12,402 nucleotides of DNA from Bacteroidales bacterium UBA1722 (lineage in GTDB: Bacteria > Bacteroidota > Bacteroidia > Bacteroidales > UBA932). The position numbers were made by a program, and so were the translations under genes. Numbering within the stretch: the stretch's first letter is position 1; each line of letters begins with the position of its first letter. Under the pieces are notes generated by a model. It was given only the letters and a program-made list of their open reading frames with translations. It was not told the origin of the DNA and did not search any database. Shown piece after piece: positions 6,036 to 12,402 of this stretch. The stretch spans positions 1-12,402 of the forward strand of contig DCIQ01000083.1 of assembly GCA_002317435.1 (NCBI GenBank), in the 5' to 3' direction.

Positions 6036-8594
6036 TTACTTCAGTCCCGACACCATATCCTTGAACGCTGAACCGAAAATAAGATACGCCGTATTCCCGG
6101 CGATGGTGCCTTCGTTCTGTCCCCAGAGGAACGGCCAGTCGTCATAGTTCTCGAAGTGGTCCGGATGACGGAACAGCAGGCCCGGGGCCACATTCCCGGG
6201 GATGAATGAGAAATCAGCGCGGTTATTGCCGTAGAATACGGCTTTGGGCCTTACCGCACCCACTGCGGCCACGAGGGAGTAGTTATGATACTGGTGACAG
6301 CCGAAAATCCAGTTCACGGCCTTATAGGCATATTCGGGGCCGATGATGTCCGGATAATACTTGTGGGCGAAACATACGGTGGTACCGAACTGGACTACAG
6401 AGCCGCTTCCGGCCCAATTTCCCATCCCGATGGGGACACCATAGGGATTTTCCTTTTCATAACCGTCGAGGGTCTCACGGTATTTTTCTATATGCGGGCG
6501 GAGTTTTTCCCGATATGCCCCGTCAAGATAAGGAACAGCCTGAAGTGCCGTGGATATCGCGAAGGCGGGGAACTGGTCCAGAATGGTCCAGATGCTGCTC
6601 TGGAATTTGTCCAGATACCCGACCTCGCCGGTAGCCACATAGAGCTGGAGATTGGAACCGGCATCCATGCCCGGGCCGAAGCGACGGGACATATTGCCGG
6701 AAGGCATATTCTTTATCAGTTCCGACGCCTCTTCGTTCAGCCTCCTGGACTGATACAGCGCCCTTTCGGCCAGATCGTCATCAAAACCGCGCAGGACACG
6801 GCTGGCGGCCGCGAACATATTCGATGCGTTCATATCCGCGTATGGGTTTCTGGTGGTGAAGGCCCACATATCATCCGGCGTACCGCTGGAGAGCCCGTCG
6901 GCGGACTTCGTGTAGGGAGGGAGCGACGGGTCGTAATGGAGACCGTCGGTGATCGCGGCGGCATCCCCCAGATGATGGTAATTGTCCAGGACAGAGTTCG
7001 ACAGTGCCGATGACATGTGCCCTATGTTCTCCGCCTGCGCTATCAGGTTCAGCACACCATGACGGATATACTGAAGGACATCGGGCATGCCGTCGGGACG
7101 ATGCAGGTCCACGTAGCGCTGCTCTTCACTTACGAAGGTCTCATCTCTCAGAGGACGGAACATCTCCCAGAGATTCACCAGATTCTGAACTACACTGATG
7201 TTGGAGCCGGTCTCTATATCGAAATCCCCGGCATCGAAGAATCCTCCCACATTCAGGCCTGGAATCAGTTCCAGAGCCTTGTATTTCGTATCCGTGGCCG
7301 GTCCCTGTCCGTGAAGGTCGAAATGGTCGGTGCCCGGAGGAGCCTGGAGATATCCTTCCTTGAAGGGCTCACCGTGCCAGATGCGGTATCCCTCGTTTAC
7401 GGTCATATGGTTCATGTGAATCGGAATCCATACGTCGCTGGTGGCATCTGTAATAAAGTCATATACATGCTCCCCTATCAGGAAATGGTTCGTCCGTACA
7501 TCCCCGTACTGAATGTAGTAGATGCCGGGAGTCACCACCGGTGAGAAATCGAACCTGACGTAGTTATATTTGAAATACGGTCCCCAGAGTTCGGTCTTCC
7601 CGCGATATACTTCAGAGGATGTGCCGTCTTCCGAGATTCGCCATATCGATGCCTCCGGCAATACGGAATCATTCCTGTCCAGTTCGATTACCGCAGTCTT
7701 CGGCTGGGAAGGGACGTATCCCACCTGCGAGAAACCTATATTGGGCTCACGGATCCAGTCTTTCACGGAATTGGGTTCGAGCATCCAGGTAAGCACTTTT
7801 CCGGTCTTCCCGGCGGGGAGGAGGCTGCGCAGGACGAACCATCCGTTCTGTGCGAGCATCCTGCCGTCATAAAGGCTCAGTTCGCCGTCCTGACAGGTAA
7901 CTTTTATCATCCTTTCGGGAGAATCGGGAGCCATCAGGACAGTATGTCCGGTCTCCAGTGGAAGCGGGTCCACGAACTGACCCGTCCCTCGGTCATCATA
8001 AGTCTTATACCCCTTGAACTGGCGGACTTTATCGCTGTTGGGGCGGGCTACCGTATTCGATACGGCATATCTCGGAAAAAGATTCGGCCGTCCGTCCATC
8101 AGGTAGGTCTTCCCCCAGTACTGGGAGGGCAGGAATTCCAGATTGAACCCGGCATCCCCCTCCAGCTCCTCCGGCAGCGGCTTGTCCAGATACACCGATA
8201 TCTCTACGCCCTTCCCTCTCCGGATCACCTTGATTCTGGAATCGAAATCATAATGCTCATATCTGAGAGCCACTTCGATGGAGCCTTCTTCCCGGTTCAC
8301 TTTCCGGTCGAGCGTGGCAGGGACCAGGTCCCACTGTTCCGGAGTATTGGAGAGCCTTACGGCTCCTCCCTGCACAGTCCTGACACCGTGATGGACAACC
8401 TCTATCCCGGAATTCTTCTCGTCATTGAAGCCCCCGTCGAACTTATTGCTGTAAACCAGCACATTCACACCCCGGGTCTCAAAATATTCCAGATCGTTCA
8501 ACTCGAGATTCTGGGCATCGGCCGCCGGAGACAGGAGCACCGCAGCGCAAACGGCGGATAGGAAAATGAAAGGTCTTTTCATAGAATAGAACAT
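6036..8594 (-). CDS. Secreted glycoside hydrolase family 9 protein with a long N-terminal extension
   Basis: 852 residues, or 848 from the inner Met at 8582 (MKRPFIFLSAV...), which gives a more usual signal peptide ending near ADAQ-N. Residues 30-280 are a beta-rich extension I do not recognise. IGFSQVGYVPSQPKTAVIEL (about 286-305) starts the CelD_N-like Ig domain that precedes many GH9 domains. The catalytic domain runs from about 390 to the end. GGFFDAGDFD holds the DAGD motif (454-457) with the base aspartates, NWIFGCHQYHNYSLVAAVG (761-779) matches the conserved W-x-G-x-N/H region, and WGQNEGTIAGNTAYL carries the probable acid Glu828. The usual PHHR-type histidine motif is not evident, so this is a divergent GH9. 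The family contains endoglucanases and other beta-glucan/glycosidase activities; the substrate cannot be stated. With no lipobox it is probably periplasmic or secreted. It is upstream of and co-directional with the CE15 gene, which suggests joint action on plant cell-wall glycans. Confidence 0.88.
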   Translation of the reverse strand: MFYSMKRPFIFLSAVCAAVLLSPAADAQNLELNDLEYFETRGVNVLVYSNKFDGGFNDEKNSGIEVVHHGVRTVQGGAVRLSNTPEQWDLVPATLDRKVNREEGSIEVALRYEHYDFDSRIKVIRRGKGVEISVYLDKPLPEELEGDAGFNLEFLPSQYWGKTYLMDGRPNLFPRYAVSNTVARPNSDKVRQFKGYKTYDDRGTGQFVDPLPLETGHTVLMAPDSPERMIKVTCQDGELSLYDGRMLAQNGWFVLRSLLPAGKTGKVLTWMLEPNSVKDWIREPNIGFSQVGYVPSQPKTAVIELDRNDSVLPEASIWRISEDGTSSEVYRGKTELWGPYFKYNYVRFDFSPVVTPGIYYIQYGDVRTNHFLIGEHVYDFITDATSDVWIPIHMNHMTVNEGYRIWHGEPFKEGYLQAPPGTDHFDLHGQGPATDTKYKALELIPGLNVGGFFDAGDFDIETGSNISVVQNLVNLWEMFRPLRDETFVSEEQRYVDLHRPDGMPDVLQYIRHGVLNLIAQAENIGHMSSALSNSVLDNYHHLGDAAAITDGLHYDPSLPPYTKSADGLSSGTPDDMWAFTTRNPYADMNASNMFAAASRVLRGFDDDLAERALYQSRRLNEEASELIKNMPSGNMSRRFGPGMDAGSNLQLYVATGEVGYLDKFQSSIWTILDQFPAFAISTALQAVPYLDGAYREKLRPHIEKYRETLDGYEKENPYGVPIGMGNWAGSGSVVQFGTTVCFAHKYYPDIIGPEYAYKAVNWIFGCHQYHNYSLVAAVGAVRPKAVFYGNNRADFSFIPGNVAPGLLFRHPDHFENYDDWPFLWGQNEGTIAGNTAYLIFGSAFKDMVSGLK

Positions 8595-8666
8595 GATTTT
8601 GGTACTTATGATGTTTCACGGAGGTCCCCAAGTTCCGCATTTGTGAAACAGGAGCATATCCGCTAA

Positions 8667-8674
8667 CAAAATTA
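8667..8674 (-). promoter_or_regulatory. Candidate -7 element TAATTTTG for the GH9 gene
   Basis: The minus strand reads TAATTTTG, an exact TAnnTTTG match, about 75 bp before the longer GH9 start. No TTG appears 19-21 bp upstream; that position is occupied by the foot of the nested inverted repeat, so a regulator-dependent promoter is possible. It is the same octamer as in front of the sce7726 gene. Confidence 0.35.
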
Positions 8675-8696
8675 GGAAAATGGAAGAAGGATTCCT

Positions 8697-8749
8697 CCGC
8701 CGCGGGTTTAACATTTCTTCCAAATGTTCCAAAATCGAACCGGCGGCGG
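8697..8749. repeat. Nested inverted repeat upstream of the GH9 gene
   Basis: The outer arms CCGCCGCGGGTT (8697-8708) and AACCGGCGGCGG (8738-8749) pair in 11 of 12 positions. Between them AACATTT (8710-8716) and AAATGTT (8722-8728) form a perfect 7-bp hairpin with a 5-nt loop. The outer foot lies immediately upstream of the candidate -7 element, where an operator or a structured leader could sit. Confidence 0.6.
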
Positions 8750-8907
8750 CCCTCCGGAAATATACCTGTTCCGGGTGGCTTGTTTTCTTGTGAATAGAAT
8801 TGAAGTACAACTGGCATCGTCCCACTATGGGACACCTCTGGAAAATCCGGACTTTCCCTTGTCCAAAGAAAGGGAACACTATATACACTCGCGGTCGCTC
8901 CCTCCGC

Positions 8908-9900
8908 CTATACTGTAATTTGAATTAATTTGATTTCCCTAGAAACAACACTGATGCATTTTGCGTCATCGGGATTGAACAGGACATAGTTTACTCCCCC
9001 ACTGTGAAGCGAACTGTTGAAGCATATTCCATCAGCAGTGTTTCGTTTGCAGTATTCGCAAATTAGCTGAGTCGGAATATACTCCAATTCCGTATCATAC
9101 CGCCTCAATGGTTTGGATAAGTCATGCCTAATAGCCTCTAGAATCTTTTTCTTGACGACAGTATCAGATAAGGAATTTGTACCGTCATATGAAACGAACA
9201 GGCTGAATTTACTATTGAAATCTACTATTTTAAGATCGCGCTGAATACGAAATTTGCCTATGCTCAATCGATCAAGATACACCGACCGAACTTCATAGAA
9301 AGTAGTCTCTTCGTCTTTACACAGATACAGATACGGTATTCCTAGAGGATTTGCCCTTCCAGCAGTTGCTTTTCCTTTTTCAGGACAGCCCATGTTCTTG
9401 GCAGTTAATACCTTCTGCCCTTCAGGAGTAATTCTTGCACGGAACAACAAGGTGTTTTCCTTCAACGTGGAAGATGAAAATAATTCAGCATATTCGTCGA
9501 ATTTGTCATGATCGACAAAAAAGCGATAGTTCTCTTTCACATCGGTTTTTAATTGTTCCCAAACAGATGCTCTGGCAGCAATATCATCAATATATGAAAC
9601 CTTATCGTCAAGTTTTATGTCAAGACCACTTACGCGAATCACCTCAGCAAGAATGGTTCGAGCATATTGGACATCAGTGAATATATGCCAATCTTGTTCA
9701 AGAATTGAAATAACAGTATCCTGACTATTGATATCGGACTTAAATAGATGAATTACAGACACAAAGAAATCAGTAAAGACTGATATGTCGCACCTCTTCC
9801 CAATCTTACCGCAGACATCACATACTCCCTCATCAGTTGAGTTGTTCTCAACTTCTTTGCAAATCTCCTCATCCGCAAAACAATCCTTGCAAACCCACAT
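8908..9900 (-). CDS. RES-domain protein with N-terminal zinc ribbon and HEPN-like region (putative NAD+-degrading toxin)
   Basis: 330 residues. The N-terminus is a zinc-ribbon-like segment (C4xxC7, C27xxC30). A helical region of about 40-145 follows, fitting the HEPN/RES N-terminal domain and containing RFFVDH (R126-x4-H131), which matches the HEPN RNase pattern R-x4-6-H. The RES domain runs from about 150 to the end: LFRAR (154-156), GRANPLGIPYLYLC with R182, ETTFYEVR (E203 likely), a CEYC pair (281-284), and FNSSLHSGGVNYVLF with the conserved serine near 296-297. RES domains such as ParT and MbcT degrade or modify through NAD+ and act as toxins. Here there is no Xre-type antitoxin beside it; instead it is the last gene of a tight operon behind sce7726 and sce7725, 7 bp after the latter. 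That points to an effector held in check by its partners, perhaps triggered by infection. The domain call is firm; the trigger and reaction are inferred. Confidence 0.85.
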   Translation of the reverse strand: MWVCKDCFADEEICKEVENNSTDEGVCDVCGKIGKRCDISVFTDFFVSVIHLFKSDINSQDTVISILEQDWHIFTDVQYARTILAEVIRVSGLDIKLDDKVSYIDDIAARASVWEQLKTDVKENYRFFVDHDKFDEYAELFSSSTLKENTLLFRARITPEGQKVLTAKNMGCPEKGKATAGRANPLGIPYLYLCKDEETTFYEVRSVYLDRLSIGKFRIQRDLKIVDFNSKFSLFVSYDGTNSLSDTVVKKKILEAIRHDLSKPLRRYDTELEYIPTQLICEYCKRNTADGICFNSSLHSGGVNYVLFNPDDAKCISVVSREIKLIQITV

Positions 9901-9907
9901 ACCCCTT

Positions 9908-10852
9908 CTACTTTATAACCTGTTTGATGAGTTCGAGATGGTTCTTGACAGACAGCTTTTTTAAATAGCCCAAACCAGGATATCCATCTGAATCCTTTGC
10001 CTTTGAAATCAGTTCGTCAACAGATGCAGTATGTTTTCTTCCTTCAAAGAATGGCTCAATCTTGCTGGCCGCCTCATAGAATTTTCCTTTGATATTGGAC
10101 TGGTCAAAATTGTTATCCGAAACAAAATGATGCACATAAATCTGGTCATCAGACTTAAGGTAAGTCAAATGAATGGCTAATGCGTAGGGTAACATGCCAC
10201 CTTCTGCATACTCGCTTGGAAGCGATGTATAATCGCCAAAACCACCAAAACCTTCTTCCTGCCAATAACAGAACATTTCAGAAAATGGTTCATCTTCCAC
10301 GCTCAAATAATCGGCGTTCCTCTTTTTGTTAACGAAACAATCCTCGAAGCACACTATTGATTTGCCAGCATCCTTAATTGCCTTCTTTACGCGTCGAGAG
10401 ACAGTCTTGCCAAAATTATTGATGACAGTTTTAACTTTTGCGTTGGAGATCAGAGTTGAAACATCCGGATTATCAACATCAGCGCAGGTCTTAAAGACAA
10501 GAATCACTTCGTTCCAAGCACTCTCAGAAATCTCCTTAGCCAACCCCAGTGCATTTCCTTGATAAAGATATGCAGGAATCCAAACACCCTCAGTCTCGGC
10601 AAGTTCTGGCTTTGACGATAAAATATTGAAGGAGACAGTCTTGTGCTTGAAATCCCCGTCATTCGGATTCATTATGAGGGAGAACTTCATCCCATTGGCC
10701 ATAAGTTGGTCAATGGCTAATGAAAGAGCATTTGTGGACTGATTAACAGGTTCAATTATTGGGAGAATCTGTTGTTCATTTCGGTTTTCAGCGGAATAAT
10801 CCCTTAATGCCTTCAACTCGAACTGTTTGCCTCGTAGATAAGGATAATACAT
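9908..10852 (-). CDS. sce7725 family protein, function unknown
   Basis: 314 residues beginning MYYPYLRGKQFELKALRDY, the signature start of the sce7725 family, followed by ILPIIEPVN. The same opening, a lysine-rich start followed by PIIEP, is seen in the Beta_protein family, which may be related. Alternating hydrophobic strands and helices (FSLIMNP, VWIPAYLY, EVILVFKT, VKTVINNF, SIVCFEDCF) suggest an alpha/beta-barrel-like fold, but I see no recognised catalytic motif. An aromatic/glycine-rich stretch FCYWQEEGFGGFGDYTSLPSE (from about 194) is distinctive, and GYPGLGYLKKLSVKNHLELI closes the protein. No signal peptide or membrane helix is visible, so it is cytoplasmic. The gene sits between sce7726 (7-bp gap) and the RES gene (7-bp gap) and is surely co-transcribed with them. 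Genes of these two families commonly travel together, so the products probably work as a unit. Its role (sensor, scaffold or inhibitor of RES) is open. Confidence 0.82.
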   Translation of the reverse strand: MYYPYLRGKQFELKALRDYSAENRNEQQILPIIEPVNQSTNALSLAIDQLMANGMKFSLIMNPNDGDFKHKTVSFNILSSKPELAETEGVWIPAYLYQGNALGLAKEISESAWNEVILVFKTCADVDNPDVSTLISNAKVKTVINNFGKTVSRRVKKAIKDAGKSIVCFEDCFVNKKRNADYLSVEDEPFSEMFCYWQEEGFGGFGDYTSLPSEYAEGGMLPYALAIHLTYLKSDDQIYVHHFVSDNNFDQSNIKGKFYEAASKIEPFFEGRKHTASVDELISKAKDSDGYPGLGYLKKLSVKNHLELIKQVIK

Positions 10853-10859
10853 TTGTATA

Positions 10860-11726
10860 TCAGTTTATTTGAGCGTTCAACCTCAGTAAAAGAATTTCAA
10901 TGCCTCTTTTGTCAAGGCCAAGACTAAGGCATAACTGTCGCAACTCAGGTGGGGCGTTTTTGAGCAGTGCCGTATTATTTTTCCTTTCCTTCACAGTATC
11001 GCGAAAGAAAGATTTAAGTTTAGAAGTCGGAATGCCATACATAAGTTCACGGCAAGCAGCATACATATTATATCCCGGAACACTTGGCAAGTAACCGCAT
11101 TCCTCGATTATCAGTCGTTTATATTCGTCCGTGCGAAGAATGTTTATGAGAACATCAACGTCTATCGCATCATTTTTTGTCGCAGCTCTTTTCTCTTCGA
11201 GATTGATACTACGGCCTATTTTAGACAAAGTGATAATTCCTATTTCTGGTGCGACCACATCGCAATACTGCTCATATTTATCATTGGGGATTACGATGTA
11301 GCATTTATCAAAGACTTTCTGATAATCGGCAATCTGTTTCCCCAGCCTTTTCGGAGAATCCAAATCTGTCTTTATCTCAAAAGCCTTGCTCTCGCCATTG
11401 AAGAAAGCAATATCGGCAATTGAATTACCAACCTTGAATTCATTGAATACAGTTGTACCCTTTGTTCCATATTTTGCAAGAAGTTCCTTGATGATTTCGT
11501 TTTTGTACACATACTCGCAACGATAATTCGATGCTAAAGCCCTGTACATTAGTTTGAGATAATCCAAATATGAGTTTGCCCGAACAACACCCTTGTCATA
11601 ATTTTTATAAACCCAAGAAAGATGCTCAAAGTCATTGAATCGAATTATATCCATAATTGCTCCACGAGAAAAGGCGGACGAGTAACCCCGCATCCGGTTT
11701 GTATCTATGGAACAAGCGTTTGACAT
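10860..11726 (-). CDS. sce7726 family protein, putative PD-(D/E)XK nuclease
   Basis: 288 residues. The centre carries a RecB/PD-(D/E)XK-like core: an alpha-helical lead with Glu77 (YKNEIIKELL), NSIADIAFF (D105), KAFEIKTDLDSPKRL (E117-x-K119), and KQIADYQKVFD with the Q131-x3-Y135 pattern seen in RecB/Cas4-type nucleases, followed by the strand KCYIVIP. EIKTDLDSPKRL plus the downstream Q/Y motif is the hallmark of the sce7726 family. The remaining ~130 C-terminal residues are charged and helical, with no known domain. The start at 11726 gives MSNACSIDTNRM; inner Mets at residues 12 and 25 are possible, since the conserved part begins later. It is the first gene of the operon, with a convincing promoter upstream, and is followed 7 bp later by sce7725. 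It is likely a cytoplasmic DNA- or RNA-cleaving component of a defence module; nuclease activity is inferred from motifs alone. Confidence 0.85.
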   Translation of the reverse strand: MSNACSIDTNRMRGYSSAFSRGAIMDIIRFNDFEHLSWVYKNYDKGVVRANSYLDYLKLMYRALASNYRCEYVYKNEIIKELLAKYGTKGTTVFNEFKVGNSIADIAFFNGESKAFEIKTDLDSPKRLGKQIADYQKVFDKCYIVIPNDKYEQYCDVVAPEIGIITLSKIGRSINLEEKRAATKNDAIDVDVLINILRTDEYKRLIIEECGYLPSVPGYNMYAACRELMYGIPTSKLKSFFRDTVKERKNNTALLKNAPPELRQLCLSLGLDKRGIEILLLRLNAQIN

Positions 11727-11783
11727 AATTATAAATTATTGACTTACAAGCAAAAAAACGATGCCATCCAACCAACATTATTG

Positions 11784-11813
11784 CAAAATTACTATTTTTT
11801 TCGCATAGGGCAA
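11784..11813 (-). promoter_or_regulatory. Bacteroidetes-type promoter of the sce7726-sce7725-RES operon
   Basis: On the minus strand TTG (11811-11813) is followed after 19 bp by TAATTTTG (11784-11791). Both elements and the spacing match the Bacteroidetes -33/-7 consensus TTG-N19-21-TAnnTTTG. Transcription would start near 11777, giving a leader of about 50 nt before the sce7726 start at 11726. The spacer contains an A/T-rich run that could favour bending. Confidence 0.7.
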
Positions 11814-11889
11814 CTCTACATACAAGATACTTCGGTATAATACATAAGCGGTCAAGCCCTCCTTCCTCCGCTCCCTGAAACGAACATGC

Positions 11890-12402
11890 TCACCGGGCCT
11901 TTTTACGAAATGTAAGCAATAGCACCACGATGCAGATCACACTGACGGATCCGCTGATCATACCGACGGCACTGTCACCGATCAACATCATCGCGGCCAG
12001 ACAGAGCGGGCCGGCGAAATCACCGACGCACGAAGCCATCGCGAAGATGCCGTTCACATCGCTGGGGATGATTCCGGATTCTCTCGCCGACTCTATTTGA
12101 AACCGTTCGACAAGGGTCTGAAGCACGGGGCTGAATACGCCCAGAACGAAAAGCGTTACAGCGAAGCAGGCCATCGTCGGCCGGAATGCGAATGCGAAGA
12201 ACGCCATCACCAGCGCCGACAGGCATATGATGACAGAAGAAGAGACGCTCTTATCTTTCATCGAAGAGATGATGTTCGGAGAAATCGGAATGGGCAGGAG
12301 CTTCGTCATCAAGGTCAGGAAACCTACAAGCAGGACGGTATTGCCCAATTTCTCATTGAACATAGGCAGCATGAATGAAGTGTACTGCATAAGGAAACCG
12401 AC
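11890..12402 (-). CDS. MFS transporter, C-terminal part, 5' end outside the window
   Basis: The frame is open through the right edge (VGFLMQYTSFMLP...), so the Met at 12390 is probably internal. About 171 residues are visible of a protein that is normally 380-420 long. Several hydrophobic segments can be seen: NTVLLVGFLTLMTKLLPI, SVIICLSALVMAFFAFAF, MACFAVTLFVLGVFSPVL, GIFAMASCVGDFAGPLCLAAMMLIG and GMISGSVSVICIVVLLL. They fit the last five or so helices of a major facilitator, with short charged loops (NIISSMKDKSV, VERFQIESARESG) and a cytoplasmic RKKAR tail. It is an inner-membrane secondary transporter whose substrate cannot be told from this part. Its stop lies 163 bp upstream of the sce7726 start, and the operon promoter lies in that gap, so the two are probably separate transcription units. 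Its base composition resembles the GH9/CE15 genes rather than the A+T-rich operon. Confidence 0.75.
   Translation of the reverse strand, partial: VGFLMQYTSFMLPMFNEKLGNTVLLVGFLTLMTKLLPIPISPNIISSMKDKSVSSSVIICLSALVMAFFAFAFRPTMACFAVTLFVLGVFSPVLQTLVERFQIESARESGIIPSDVNGIFAMASCVGDFAGPLCLAAMMLIGDSAVGMISGSVSVICIVVLLLTFRKKAR

Larger units (their letters stand above)
8595..8907. other. Gene-free 313-bp region between the RES gene and the GH9 gene
   Basis: Only short frames without family resemblance occur here. It holds a GH9-proximal promoter-like element and several inverted repeats: a nested stem-loop at 8697-8749; GTCCCA/TGGGAC (8819-8824, 8828-8833) with a 3-nt loop; and TTCCCTT/AAGGGAA around 8855-8877 with a 9-nt loop. 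The last two could end the RES-operon transcript but lack T-runs. The region also marks the change from the A+T-rich operon to the G+C-richer GH9 gene. Confidence 0.6.

Noticed and set aside
2828..8594. A complete polysaccharide utilisation locus
   Set aside because: Only GH9 and CE15 are carbohydrate enzymes; no SusC/SusD-like pair, glycan sensor or further hydrolase is visible.
8479..8888. Two overlapping minus-strand ORFs (118 and 90 codons) upstream of GH9
   Set aside because: Their translations show no domain-like composition and they cover inverted repeats; one overlaps the start of GH9 in another frame.
11827..11838. ATAC-TTCG-GTAT tetraloop hairpin as the MFS terminator
   Set aside because: The stem is only 4 bp and there is no T-run, too weak to call.

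Overview
The window looks like a chromosomal segment of a Bacteroidales-type bacterium. The grounds are SpII lipoproteins with Bacteroidetes-style signal peptides, a fimbrillin-like lipoprotein, promoter elements of the TAnnTTTG type, little visible Shine-Dalgarno sequence, and a GH9/CE15 carbohydrate-enzyme pair typical of gut polysaccharide degraders. The genus cannot be fixed from the sequence alone.

Left part (1-2708, + strand): the 3' half of a type I restriction gene (hsdR, open at the left edge). A decayed HNH-type gene follows 6 bp downstream, with a pentanucleotide-repeat frameshift and an apparent 3' truncation. A complete WYL-domain transcriptional regulator starts almost on the truncation point. 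This is the frayed end of a defence island.

Middle part (2828-8594, - strand, visibly richer in G+C): a fimbrillin-like lipoprotein with a 21-bp phased repeat array upstream, a lipid-anchored CE15-type glucuronoyl esterase with an altered active-site motif, and a large secreted GH9 glycoside hydrolase. GH9 is upstream of CE15 on the same strand, and a ~150-bp imperfect palindrome fills the gap between them. No SusC/SusD pair is visible, so this is not a complete polysaccharide utilisation locus.

Right part (8908-11726, - strand, visibly A+T-rich): a tight three-gene operon, sce7726-family PD-(D/E)XK nuclease-like protein, then sce7725-family protein, then a zinc-ribbon/HEPN-like/RES-domain protein. 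Both internal gaps are 7 bp, and a well-formed Bacteroidetes promoter lies in front. This is the best candidate for an undescribed defence or toxin system: one putative nuclease, one protein of unknown function and one putative NAD+-degrading and/or RNA-cleaving effector. The window closes with the C-terminal part of an MFS transporter (- strand, open at the right edge).
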